A stretch of 64,000 nucleotides of DNA from Candidatus Bilophila faecipullorum (lineage in GTDB: Bacteria > Desulfobacterota > Desulfovibrionia > Desulfovibrionales > Desulfovibrionaceae): contig CALVEZ010000009.1 of assembly GCA_944326695.1 (NCBI GenBank), forward strand, positions 1-64,000, in the 5' to 3' direction. Positions 50,974-59,223 of this stretch are shown piece after piece. The notes beneath the pieces were generated by a model. The model had not been told where the DNA came from and searched no databases. It saw nothing but the letters and a program-made list of their open reading frames with translations. Each line of letters opens with the position of its first letter. Within the stretch, counting starts at the first letter, position 1. The position numbers were made by a program, and so were the translations under genes.

Positions 50974-51063
50974 TGGCGGAAGGGGAGGGATTTGAACCCC
51001 CGGACGCCTCACGACGTCAACGGTTTTCAAGACCGCCGCATTAAGCCGCTCTGCCACCCTTCC
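50974..51063 (-). tRNA. tRNA-Ser (anticodon TGA)
   Basis: 90 nt including an encoded CCA. The acceptor stem GGAAGGG/CCCTTCC has discriminator G. The anticodon loop CTTGAAA gives TGA, and the long variable arm is the hallmark of a type II tRNA. Confidence 0.96.
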
Positions 51064-51621
51064 GCGTTCCGCCGCGGCGTACCCGACGGATATTGCCCTT
51101 CATAAAGCGGAGTGGCGGGCGGGTCAAGAAAAAACCCTCTCCGCCTTTCCATGTCCGCTCGGCGCATCCCCTTCTGGGATGGTGCCTTGAGAAATCTTCT
51201 GATTCCGTTAGAGAATCGTCTTCTTTTTTTGTATTCTTTTAGCTCTTTCCAATGAGAGAGATATATTGTAGGTTATGACGATTTTGACAGAATTCGCCCA
51301 CTTCGGGAAAAAAAGCACAGCCTGATCACGTTCGTGATCTTCTGCAAAAGAAACCTTTTCCGGGCCTGCCCCGGATGAGGCGCAAGACGCTTTTTTCCCG
51401 GGCGATTCCGTCCCCACGGCGTAAACGGCCGACGGGCGGCCAAGAGGCCCACAGAATGTGGGCCCGCACCTTGACACGTGTTTGTCCGCTCGCCTACACC
51501 ATGATGACAGTGAAAAAGCGTCCCCTTGTTCCAAAGGGAACGCCGGGAAGGTTCACTGCACGACTGGGTGGCCGGAGGCGAATGGTTTTCAGCAACGCAA
51601 CCATTTCAAGAGGCGAAGGGT
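51064..51621. other. Gene-free stretch upstream of qrcA
   Basis: About 560 bases. A hairpin GGCCCACA-GAA-TGTGGGCC sits at 51446-51464, and TTGACA at 51471-51476 may be the -35 box of qrcABCD, although the -10 box is weak (around 51494). The rest holds no gene. Confidence 0.5.
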
Positions 51622-52260
51622 ATGGAGGATAGGCAGAACAACACGCCTTCCCACGAGAAGGCCCGCAGGCTGGCGAAACTCGGAAGCGGTCCCGCACCGT
51701 TTATTCTGGGCGTCGTCGCCGCACTCGTGTTTGGCTGGTGGCTTTTTCCCGATTTCTTGTTCAGCAAACAGGCGCAGCCGGTGCAGTTCAGCCATGAGAC
51801 GCACCTGAAGGACGCCTCGATGGAGTGTTCGACCTGTCACTACCTGCGCGCCGACGGAACCTTTTCCGGGCTTCCGTCCACACGGGACTGCGCGGTCTGC
51901 CATTCGCAGCTGCTCGGCACGAGCAAGGCCGAACGGACGTTTTATGACGAATACGTCAAGACGGGCAAAGAGGTGGCATGGAAGAACTACCAGAAGCAGC
52001 CCGACAACGTCTTCTTCAGCCATGCCGTTCACTCGCTCGCGACCTGCAACAATTGTCACGATTTCTCGGAACGGGAACTCTGTTCCGCCTGTCACCTCGA
52101 CGTGACCAAGGGCAAGAATCCGCCCGTCTTCCGCGAGAACAGGATTACGGGCTACAGCCAGAACACCATGAAGATGTGGCAGTGTGAGGCATGTCACGCT
52201 GATCCCAGTCACCTTGGCAGCACCAATGCCAGTAACGCCTGCTTTGTCTGCCACAAGTGA
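51622..52260 (+). CDS. qrcA: Qrc complex hexaheme cytochrome c subunit
   Basis: 212 residues. A single membrane helix (about 24-45, FILGVVAALVFGWWLFPDFL) anchors a periplasmic domain with six CxxCH sites: CSTCH, CAVCH, CNNCH, CSACH, CEACH and CFVCH, matching the six hemes known for QrcA. It takes electrons from type I cytochrome c3, reduced by periplasmic hydrogenases and formate dehydrogenases, and passes them to the rest of Qrc. ATG at 51622; AAGG precedes it. First gene of qrcABCD. Confidence 0.95.
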   Translation: MEDRQNNTPSHEKARRLAKLGSGPAPFILGVVAALVFGWWLFPDFLFSKQAQPVQFSHETHLKDASMECSTCHYLRADGTFSGLPSTRDCAVCHSQLLGTSKAERTFYDEYVKTGKEVAWKNYQKQPDNVFFSHAVHSLATCNNCHDFSERELCSACHLDVTKGKNPPVFRENRITGYSQNTMKMWQCEACHADPSHLGSTNASNACFVCHK

Positions 52261-52270
52261 GGAGACGCCA

Positions 52271-54415
52271 ATGCTTGACAGACGAGGCTTTTTGAAATTC
52301 ATCGGCGGGGCCGCCGTGGGTACGCTGGCGACTCCTGTGGTCTGGAAGGGGCTCGACGACATTTCCATCTGGTCGCAGAACTGGCCCTGGATTCCTTCCC
52401 TGCAATACGGCAATCACGAAAACACCTATATCCGCACCACCAGCAAAGTGTGCCCCTCTGCGGTGGGCACGCGGGTCCGTCTCGTCGGCGGCCGCCCGGT
52501 GCGCGTTCTCGGTGATCCCGAAAGCCCGCTCAGCCGTGGCGGCATCTCCGCGCTGGCCGTGACCGAAGTACAGATGCGCTACAGCCCGGCGCGCCTCAAG
52601 CGCCCCCTGCTGCGCAACACCGACGGCGGCTACCGCGAAATCACGTGGGAGCAGGCCGAAACGCTCCTCCTGCATAAGCTCGCGGACGCCAAAAGGAAAA
52701 AAGCGGACCGCGAGGCCGTGGTCTGCATCTCTGGCGACGAAAACGGTACCATGAGCGAGCTTTTCTCCGGCTTTGTCAACCAGATGGGGTCGGGCCGCTT
52801 CTTCCTTATGCCCAGCGACGCGCAGGCCGCGGCGCAGGCGTGGAAGCTCATGGGCGGACGCGGGCGCGTGGGCTTCGACGTCCCCGACAGCGACTATGTC
52901 TTCGCCGTGGGCGCCAACGTGCTGGAAACGTGGGGCACCGTCGTGGCCAACCGCCGCGCGTGGGGCAACGCCCGTCCTGCCGGAGGCAAGCCCGCCATGC
53001 GGCTGGCCTATGCCGGGCCGGTGCAGAACAACACTGCCGCCGGAGCCGACCTCTGGCTGCCCATCAAGCCGGGCACGGAACTCTATCTGCTCCTCGGCGT
53101 GGCCCATCAGCTTATCAAGGACGGCGTGGCCGCTCCTGCGGACGGGCTCGACGTCTTCAAGGCGCTCGTCGCCCCGTGGACCCCGGAAAAGGCCTGCCAA
53201 GCTACGGGCCTGATGCCCGACCGTTTCAAGGCCGTCGTGGAGGGCCTCAAAAAGGCCGAGAAGCCCCTCGTCATCGTGGGTTCCGACATGGACGCGGGCG
53301 GCGGCACGGGTCCCATGCGCCTCGGCATGGCCATCAATATGCTACTCGACCGTGTCAACAAACCCGGCGGGATGCGCCTCATCCCCACCGCCCCGGCGGT
53401 GGTGCAGGGCGGCGGCACCTATGAGCAGCTTATGGAAGGCGATCTCGTCGAATACGCCGCTGCAACGGCCAAGGGCACCATGCCTGAAGTCGACGTGCTC
53501 ATGGTCTATGAAGCCAATCCCTTCTATGCCCTACCCGGCAAGGACATCGAGGCCGTCTTCAAAAAGAGCGCCTTCTCCGTGGCCTTCACCTGCTTCTTCG
53601 ACGAAACCGCACGCCGCTGCGATCTCGTGCTGCCCAACGCCCTCGGGCTTGAGCGCTACGACGACGTCGCGCAGCCCTTCGGGTACGGCCGATTCATCTA
53701 TACGCTGGTCCAGCCCGTGGCCGAACCGCTCCATCAGGCACGGCCCGCGGGCGAGGTGCTCATCAACCTGGCCTACAAGCTGGGCGTGAATCTGGGCGTC
53801 TCCGACGTAGTGACCATGCTCAAGGCCAAAGCCCACGCCATCGGCGCGGACTGGGGCTCGCTGAGCGAGGGCAACGCCTACGAAAGTGACGTGGTGGTCC
53901 CCCAAAAGCTGCTTGCCTACCGCTTCACCCCCAACGAAGTGGAACAGCTCGGCAAGCTGGCCCAGACCGTCAAGGGCGGCGCGCTTCCCGACAAGGAAGT
54001 GGCCGTGGCCTTTGTCGGCAAGCTGGCCCTCGGCACGCCCGAAACGGCCATCCCGCCCTTCAACACCAAGACGATCACCAATGAAGAGCTGGAAAAGGAC
54101 ATGCTTGTCGCCGCACTGAACAGCGCGACCCTCAAAAAGCTCGGCCTTTACGAAGGCAACGTCGTCACGCTCTCCAACGACGCCGGGCAGGTCCGGGCGC
54201 GGCTGCGCGTCTTTGAAGGCGTCACCGCCGATACCGTGGCCCTGACCCTTGGTTTCGGGCATACGGCTTTCGGCGAGTTCAACGACGGCAAGGGGATGAA
54301 CGTCATGACGCTGGTCACGCCCGTTTCCGAGCCCGGCTTCGCGGGCCTCGCCGTCGGGAGCTTCGCTGGCCTTCCCGTCTGGAACAATACCCGCGTGCGC
54401 GTCGCCAAAGCATAA
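52271..54415 (+). CDS. qrcB: Qrc complex molybdopterin-oxidoreductase-like subunit
   Basis: 714 residues. A Tat signal peptide (RRGFLKFIGGAAVGTLATP) shows folded export. The fold is that of the molybdopterin oxidoreductase family, but the N-terminal cluster motif is reduced to one cysteine (TTSKVCPSAVGTRVRLV), in line with QrcB having lost both cofactor and cluster. Later parts (DLWLPIKPGTELYLLLGVAH, FDETARRCDLVLPNALGLE) are still recognisable. Its role is probably structural, as in related alternative complex III. ATG follows GAGGAG; ten bases after qrcA. Confidence 0.95.
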   Translation: MLDRRGFLKFIGGAAVGTLATPVVWKGLDDISIWSQNWPWIPSLQYGNHENTYIRTTSKVCPSAVGTRVRLVGGRPVRVLGDPESPLSRGGISALAVTEVQMRYSPARLKRPLLRNTDGGYREITWEQAETLLLHKLADAKRKKADREAVVCISGDENGTMSELFSGFVNQMGSGRFFLMPSDAQAAAQAWKLMGGRGRVGFDVPDSDYVFAVGANVLETWGTVVANRRAWGNARPAGGKPAMRLAYAGPVQNNTAAGADLWLPIKPGTELYLLLGVAHQLIKDGVAAPADGLDVFKALVAPWTPEKACQATGLMPDRFKAVVEGLKKAEKPLVIVGSDMDAGGGTGPMRLGMAINMLLDRVNKPGGMRLIPTAPAVVQGGGTYEQLMEGDLVEYAAATAKGTMPEVDVLMVYEANPFYALPGKDIEAVFKKSAFSVAFTCFFDETARRCDLVLPNALGLERYDDVAQPFGYGRFIYTLVQPVAEPLHQARPAGEVLINLAYKLGVNLGVSDVVTMLKAKAHAIGADWGSLSEGNAYESDVVVPQKLLAYRFTPNEVEQLGKLAQTVKGGALPDKEVAVAFVGKLALGTPETAIPPFNTKTITNEELEKDMLVAALNSATLKKLGLYEGNVVTLSNDAGQVRARLRVFEGVTADTVALTLGFGHTAFGEFNDGKGMNVMTLVTPVSEPGFAGLAVGSFAGLPVWNNTRVRVAKA

Positions 54416-54427
54416 GGATTCGCTATC

Positions 54428-55195
54428 ATGTCCGAAGTGAAAAGTTTCAATATTCGATGGACGATGGTCGTCGATCTCGACAAGTGCACGGGCTGCGGCG
54501 CCTGCATGGTGGCGTGTCAGGCCGAGAACAACGTGGCCCCCAACCCGGACGGCACCAACAAGGTCCGCACCATCAACTGGATGAAGGTCTACCGCCTGAC
54601 CAACAACAAGCCCTTCCCGGATCACGATACGGCATACCTGCCCCGCCCCTGTATGCAGTGCGGCAAGCCCTCCTGCGTGTCCGTCTGCCCTGTGGTGGCT
54701 ACGGACAAGAACGAGGAAGGCGGCATCGTCAGCCAGGTCTACCCCCGCTGCATCGGGTGCCGGTACTGCATGGCCTCGTGCCCTTACCATGCCCGCTACT
54801 TCAACTGGCACGATCCGGTCTGGCCGGAAGGCATGGAAAAGACGCTCACCCCCGACGTTTCCGTGCGGCCGCGCGGCGTGGTGGAGAAATGCACCTTCTG
54901 CCATCACCGCTGGATGATGGCGAAAGACAAGGCCATTGCCGAAAAGCGCAATCCTTATGAGCTGGCCGACGGCGACTACGTGACCTCCTGCACCGAGGCG
55001 TGTCCCAACGGGGCCATCACCTTCGGGGATTCCAAAAATCCCGCCCATAAGGTGTATGACCTCATCCGCAGCCCCAACGCCTTCCGCCTGCTCGAACGTC
55101 TGGGAACCGACCCGCAGGTGTACTACCTGAGCAGCCGCGAATGGGTGCGCCGTCTCGGTGACAACTATCTGGAAAACGAAAAGACCAAGGGGTAG
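54428..55195 (+). CDS. qrcC: Qrc complex iron-sulfur subunit
   Basis: 255 residues, periplasmic ferredoxin-type electron-transfer subunit. Cysteine groups in order: CTGCGACMVAC, CMQCGKPSCVSVC, CIGCRYCMASC, and CTFCHHRW with CTEAC, giving four clusters as in the NrfC/PsrB group. It carries electrons from QrcA to the quinone site of QrcD. It lacks its own signal peptide and may travel out bound to the Tat-exported QrcB. Starts 12 bases after qrcB and ends five bases before qrcD. Confidence 0.95.
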   Translation: MSEVKSFNIRWTMVVDLDKCTGCGACMVACQAENNVAPNPDGTNKVRTINWMKVYRLTNNKPFPDHDTAYLPRPCMQCGKPSCVSVCPVVATDKNEEGGIVSQVYPRCIGCRYCMASCPYHARYFNWHDPVWPEGMEKTLTPDVSVRPRGVVEKCTFCHHRWMMAKDKAIAEKRNPYELADGDYVTSCTEACPNGAITFGDSKNPAHKVYDLIRSPNAFRLLERLGTDPQVYYLSSREWVRRLGDNYLENEKTKG

Positions 55196-55199
55196 GTCA

Positions 55200-56456
55200 A
55201 TGGAAGCGAAAAACTACAATCAGCCCGTCGACGCCGCACTCTTCCCGGAAGGGTGCCCGCGTTGCTCGCTGCTGAAATTCCTCCTGCATCTCGTCCCCGT
55301 GGCGCTGGTGGGCCTCTGGGGGGCTTACGCCGCGTTCCGCGTGCTGGCCTACGGCCTCGGCGAAACGGGCCTTGACGACTACTTCGGCTTCGGCCTGTGG
55401 ATCACCTTCGACCTCGCGGTCATCGCCCTCGGCGCCGGCGCCTTCTTCACGGGCGCGCTGCGCTACCTCCTGAACATCGACGCCCTGAAAAACATCATCA
55501 ACCTGACAGTGGTGGTGGGCTTCCTGTGCTATTCCGGGGCCATGCTCGTGCTTGTCCTCGACATCGGCCAGCCCCTCCGGGCGTGGTTCGGCTACTGGCA
55601 TCCCAACGTGCATTCGATGCTCACGGAAGTCATCTTCTGCATCACCTGCTACTGCACGGTGCTGATCATCGAATACATCCCGCTGATGCTCGAAAACCGC
55701 CAGACCATCAAGGGGAAGCTGGCGCACGCAATCGCCCATAACTTCCACCTGATCATGCCCCTCTTCGCGGGCATCGGCGCCTTCCTGTCCACGTTCCATC
55801 AGGGCTCTCTCGGCGGCATGTACGGCGTGCTTTTCGCCCGCCCCTACATCTTCCGCGACGGCTTCTTCATCTGGCCGTGGACCTTCTTCCTGTACATCCT
55901 CTCAGCCGTCGGTTCCGGCCCCATGTTCACTGTGCTTGTGTGCACGTTCATGGAAAAGCTCACCGGCCGCCGTCTGGTCTCGTGGGACGTCAAGCAGCTC
56001 ATGGGCAAGATCGCCGGGACGATGTTCACCATCTATATGGTGTTCAAGCTGATCGACACGGCCGGCTGGGTATGGGGCATCCTGCCCCGCGCCGGGATGA
56101 CCTTCGATCAGATGTTCCACGGCTGGATCTACGGCAGATGGCTTCTCTTCGCGGAACTCGTCGTCTGCGGCGTGCTGCCGGCGGCCCTGCTCTTCATGAA
56201 GAAGCTGCGCGCCAATCCCGCGCTCTTCTATCTCGGCGGCATCCTCGCCTGCGTCGGCGTGACCATCAACCGCTACGTCATGACCGTACAGGCCCTCGCC
56301 ATCCCGGTCATGCCCTTCGACTCGTGGGAATTCTACAACCCGAACTGGGCCGAATGGGGCGCGTCCTTTATGGTCATCGCCTACGCGTGGCTCTGCCTCG
56401 CCTTCTCCTACCGCTATCTTCCCATGTTCCCGCAGGAACGTGAGCTGAACAAGTAA
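55200..56456 (+). CDS. qrcD: Qrc complex membrane subunit (NrfD/PsrC-like)
   Basis: 418 residues with about ten membrane helices, the menaquinone-binding subunit of the NrfD family. Typical segments are GLWITFDLAVIALGAGAFFT, LIMPLFAGIGAFLSTFHQGS and AGTMFTIYMVFKLIDTAGW. It reduces menaquinone with electrons from QrcABC, and the quinol then feeds sulfate or sulfite reduction through Qmo/Dsr complexes encoded elsewhere. AAGGGG lies before the ATG at 55200. Last gene of the operon. Confidence 0.95.
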   Translation: MEAKNYNQPVDAALFPEGCPRCSLLKFLLHLVPVALVGLWGAYAAFRVLAYGLGETGLDDYFGFGLWITFDLAVIALGAGAFFTGALRYLLNIDALKNIINLTVVVGFLCYSGAMLVLVLDIGQPLRAWFGYWHPNVHSMLTEVIFCITCYCTVLIIEYIPLMLENRQTIKGKLAHAIAHNFHLIMPLFAGIGAFLSTFHQGSLGGMYGVLFARPYIFRDGFFIWPWTFFLYILSAVGSGPMFTVLVCTFMEKLTGRRLVSWDVKQLMGKIAGTMFTIYMVFKLIDTAGWVWGILPRAGMTFDQMFHGWIYGRWLLFAELVVCGVLPAALLFMKKLRANPALFYLGGILACVGVTINRYVMTVQALAIPVMPFDSWEFYNPNWAEWGASFMVIAYAWLCLAFSYRYLPMFPQERELNK

Positions 56457-56663
56457 GCCTGCCGGGGAGGGGAAATGTCGTTTCTCCCTCCCCGAGCGTG
56501 TGGCCTTCTCCCCAGCACCTGGCGGGGAGGTCCCGCTCAAGGACGGCGTTCCGGCGGGACGCCATGATTTTCCAGACGCTGCGATCTTCGGATTGCGGCG
56601 TCTGCCGTATGAACAGGGAGGCGGTTTCAACGGCCTCTTTTCACCCCAACCCCCTCGCTCCTT

Positions 56664-57152
56664 ATGACCATCCCCTACGACCTGAATGTCCTTGATCTGG
56701 TCCTGCTTTCGATCATCGCCCTCTTTACCCTGCGCGGCGCGCTGCGCGGCTTCCTCGACGAGGTGGCCGGGCTGGTGGGCATCCTCGGCGGCGTCTGGCT
56801 GGCCGGGCGCTACTACGGAGAACTGGGCCAGATTTTCGCCCGCTATACCCCGTCGCACTGGGTCTACATCGTGGCCTACGTGCTTATCCTGTGCATGGTG
56901 ATGTTCGTCGTCAGCATGTGCGCCCGCGCCCTGCACTCCTTCCTCAAGATGGCCTACGCCGACTGGATCAACCACATCGCCGGGGCCGCTGTGGGCGGGG
57001 TCAAAGGCTTTCTCATCTGCGCGGTCATGGTTTCCCTGCTCACCTACTTCATCAGCGACGCGAGCTTCATCAAGCAATCGCGCATGGTGCAGCCCATCAA
57101 GGAACTGGTGGTCGTCTTCAAGCAGGCTTTGCCGGAACAGTATCGGAGGTGA
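56664..57152 (+). CDS. cvpA: CvpA-family membrane protein
   Basis: 162 residues with four helices. The N-terminus LDLVLLSIIALFTLRGALRG FLDEV fits the CvpA family (RGxxRG followed by an acidic turn), as does AGAAVGGVKGFLICAVMVSL. CvpA is needed for colicin V export in E. coli and for envelope tolerance, but its basic role is unclear. The ATG at 56664 has only a weak ribosome site. The hairpin repeat at 57162 starts ten bases after its stop codon. Confidence 0.88.
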   Translation: MTIPYDLNVLDLVLLSIIALFTLRGALRGFLDEVAGLVGILGGVWLAGRYYGELGQIFARYTPSHWVYIVAYVLILCMVMFVVSMCARALHSFLKMAYADWINHIAGAAVGGVKGFLICAVMVSLLTYFISDASFIKQSRMVQPIKELVVVFKQALPEQYRR

Positions 57153-57161
57153 TGGGAGATT

Positions 57162-57275
57162 GGGGAGGGGAAAGGGAAACTTTCTGGAGAAAGTTTCCCT
57201 TTCCCCTCCCCAAACCCCTCCCCTTTCCCTTCAAAGACGTTCGCGCTTATCGAATCCCTCGCCGCTTCTTTCCCG
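57162..57275 (+). repeat. Dispersed hairpin repeat, form A, copy 2 (after cvpA)
   Basis: 24-bp perfect arms (57162-57185 with 57188-57211), GG apex, tail with AAAGACGTTCG, TTATCGAATCCC and TCGCCGC. The 300 bases that follow, up to mazG, carry no gene. Confidence 0.85.
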
Positions 57276-57574
57276 GTGTGCGGCGGTTCCTTCGCTGTAT
57301 GCCGTATCTTTTGGGGAAGGTGGGATGGGCGTGAAAGATGGCGGGAGTGTAGAGGCAGGCTGGATGATGGGACAAAAGGGGAAGATGGCCCCGAGCCTCC
57401 CCATCATGAGGCGTCTCTGGGGCGGAAGGTGGGGGAGATGCTTTCCGATGAGACGTCTCCAAGGCGTGAGCGATTCCAGAGTATGGGACCGCCTCGTCCC
57501 TTGAAGTCCCTTTCTTTCCGGGCTATGTCTGCCTTTGCCCCTTTTTTCCAACAGCGAACACAAGGAATCCCATC

Positions 57575-58441
57575 ATGAGCGATACAAGCACCACGCAGCC
57601 CCTTTCGTCCCCCGCGCCGGACGCCGCCGTCCATGCCGCGCTCGACCGCCTCAACACCGTCATAGACCGGCTCATTGCGCCGGACGGCTGCCCGTGGGAC
57701 AGCACGCAGACGCCGGAATCCCTGACCGAATACGTCATTGAGGAATGCCACGAGCTGGTGGACGCCATCCGTTCCGGGAAGACCGCGGACATGGTGGAGG
57801 AACTGGGCGACGTGGCCTTTCTGCTGGTCATGATCGGCAAGCTCATGGCCCGCGCCGGAGGCCCCTCTCTGGCGGATGCGCTGGAAGTGGAGACGGCCAA
57901 GATGGTTCGTCGCCACCCGCACGTTTTCGGGGATACGACCTACGGCAGCCAGTCCGAGCAGCTCAAGGACTGGGACCGCATCAAACGCGAGGAAAAGGCC
58001 GCCGCAGCCGCCGAAGGCCCCAAGGGGACCTATGACAGCCTCCCGCGCGGCCTGCCGCCCCTGACCAAGGCCTACCGCATCCACGCCAAGGCCGACCGCG
58101 TGGGCTTCACGTGGCCCGAGGACGAAGATGTGGAAAAGCAGGTCGAAGCGGAATGGCTGGAACTGCTCGACGCCGTCGCTTCCGGCGACGATGCCGCCAT
58201 CGAACACGAATTCGGGGATCACCTGTTCACGCTCGTAGAGCTTGGCCGTCGCAAGGGCATCAAGTCCGCCCCGGCCCTCAACGCCGCCACCGAACGCTTC
58301 CTCAAGCGCTTCGAAGCGATGGAAGCCCTCGCCCGGGAACGCGGCCTTGATTTCGTCGGCCTCTCCCTCGACGACAAGGACGACCTCTGGAACGAAGTGA
58401 AAGCCGCCGAAAAGCCTGCGGAAGAACGGACGGAAGCCTAG
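57575..58441 (+). CDS. mazG: Nucleoside triphosphate pyrophosphohydrolase MazG
   Basis: 288 residues, two tandem MazG domains. The first (about 15-135) has CPWDSTQTPESLTEYVIEEC with the EExxD-type metal motif (EECHELVDAI, then EELGDVAFLLVMIGKL); the second (about 150-270) has DEDVEKQVEAEWLELLDA and EHEFGDHLFTLVEL. It hydrolyses non-canonical and excess NTPs to NMPs, a housekeeping role linked to starvation control. ATG follows AAGGAA. It ends next to a hairpin repeat. Confidence 0.95.
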   Translation: MSDTSTTQPLSSPAPDAAVHAALDRLNTVIDRLIAPDGCPWDSTQTPESLTEYVIEECHELVDAIRSGKTADMVEELGDVAFLLVMIGKLMARAGGPSLADALEVETAKMVRRHPHVFGDTTYGSQSEQLKDWDRIKREEKAAAAAEGPKGTYDSLPRGLPPLTKAYRIHAKADRVGFTWPEDEDVEKQVEAEWLELLDAVASGDDAAIEHEFGDHLFTLVELGRRKGIKSAPALNAATERFLKRFEAMEALARERGLDFVGLSLDDKDDLWNEVKAAEKPAEERTEA

Positions 58442-58449
58442 CATTCATT

Positions 58450-58560
58450 GGAGGGGGAAGGGGGCCCTTTCTGTAGAAAGGGCCCCCTTCCCCCTCCAAA
58501 CCTCCCCTATCCCCTCCAAAGACTTTCGCCTTTATCGAATCCCTCTCGCCGCTTTTCCCT
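58450..58560 (+). repeat. Dispersed hairpin repeat, form A, copy 3 (after mazG)
   Basis: 23-bp perfect arms (58450-58472 with 58475-58497), tail with AAAGACTTTCG, TTATCGAATCCC and CGCCGCTTTTCCC. Starts nine bases after the mazG stop codon. Confidence 0.85.
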
Positions 58561-58562
58561 GT

Positions 58563-58710
58563 GGGCCTGGAGTCGTTTCATTTTGAAATGGCTCAGGCCG
58601 CATGCAGGTGTGGCCGGCCACAACGTAGCGCGGATTCTGCCCAAAACGATGTTTTTTTGACAGAATGTCAACGTTGACTTTTATAAAAAGTGAAAGCTCA
58701 TCGGCTCGAG
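58563..58710. repeat. 148-bp multi-hairpin repeat, copy 1
   Basis: Same length and order as 60807-60954. Internal dyads include CATTTTGAAATG, GCCGCATGCAGGTGTGGC and the spaced TTCTG...CAGAA pair; the block CAACGTTGACTTTT is identical in both copies. Non-coding. Confidence 0.85.
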
Positions 58711-58784
58711 AGATGAAAATAGCCCGGACGTTTCGATCCGGGCTATTTCCGTCAAAACAAGCAAAAAGAGAAGATGAAGAGAGA

Positions 58785-59078
58785 CTACAGCCCCTCGGCG
58801 ATGACGACATCGGCATCCACGGAAGTGATGCGCAAGTCTTTGATGGCCTGGTATTCCTCCGAGGAGAAACAGGCGTCGAGCTTCTCGCGGCTCTCAAAAC
58901 GGATGATGATCAGGCGATCCGGTTTCCAGCCCGGCGTCAGGGCTTGAAGGTGTTCCGTCCGCACCAGATACTCGCCCCCGAAACCTTCCACCAACGGCTT
59001 GACCCGTTCGATATACTCGTCGTAGCTCGTCCGGTCCCGTTCGCCTATCTTCACGGATACGATGAAATAACAACTCAT
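58785..59078 (-). CDS. DUF1330-family small protein
   Basis: 97 residues of a dimeric ferredoxin-like fold: CYFIVSVKIGERDRTSYDEY, then GFGGEYLVRTEHLQALTPGW and RLIIIRFESREKLDACFSSE followed by EYQAIK. This order is the hallmark of DUF1330. Function is unknown; structural relatives include small monooxygenases and dimeric stress proteins. The ATG at 59078 follows GGGAGGAG. It lies between the 148-bp repeat copy and a form B hairpin, separate from hysBA though on the same strand. Confidence 0.9.
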   Translation of the reverse strand: MSCYFIVSVKIGERDRTSYDEYIERVKPLVEGFGGEYLVRTEHLQALTPGWKPDRLIIIRFESREKLDACFSSEEYQAIKDLRITSVDADVVIAEGL

Positions 59079-59104
59079 TCTCTCCTCCCTTCTCGTGCGA
59101 CGGG

Positions 59105-59215
59105 GACTCCCGCCGCGTCGCCTCCCCACCAGTCGAACGTCTTCGGGGGGATAGGGGAGGGGTTTGGGGAGGGGAAAGGGGACCCTTCTGAAGAAGGGTC
59201 CCCTTTCCCCTCCCC
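59105..59215 (-). repeat. Dispersed hairpin repeat, form B, after hysA
   Basis: 24-bp perfect arms (59166-59189 with 59192-59215) starting nine bases past the hysA stop. The minus-strand tail reads GAAGACGTTCGACTGGTGGG, shared with the copy after the sigma54 regulator (7395-7484). Likely the hysA terminator. Confidence 0.85.
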
Positions 59216-59223
59216 AATATCTT

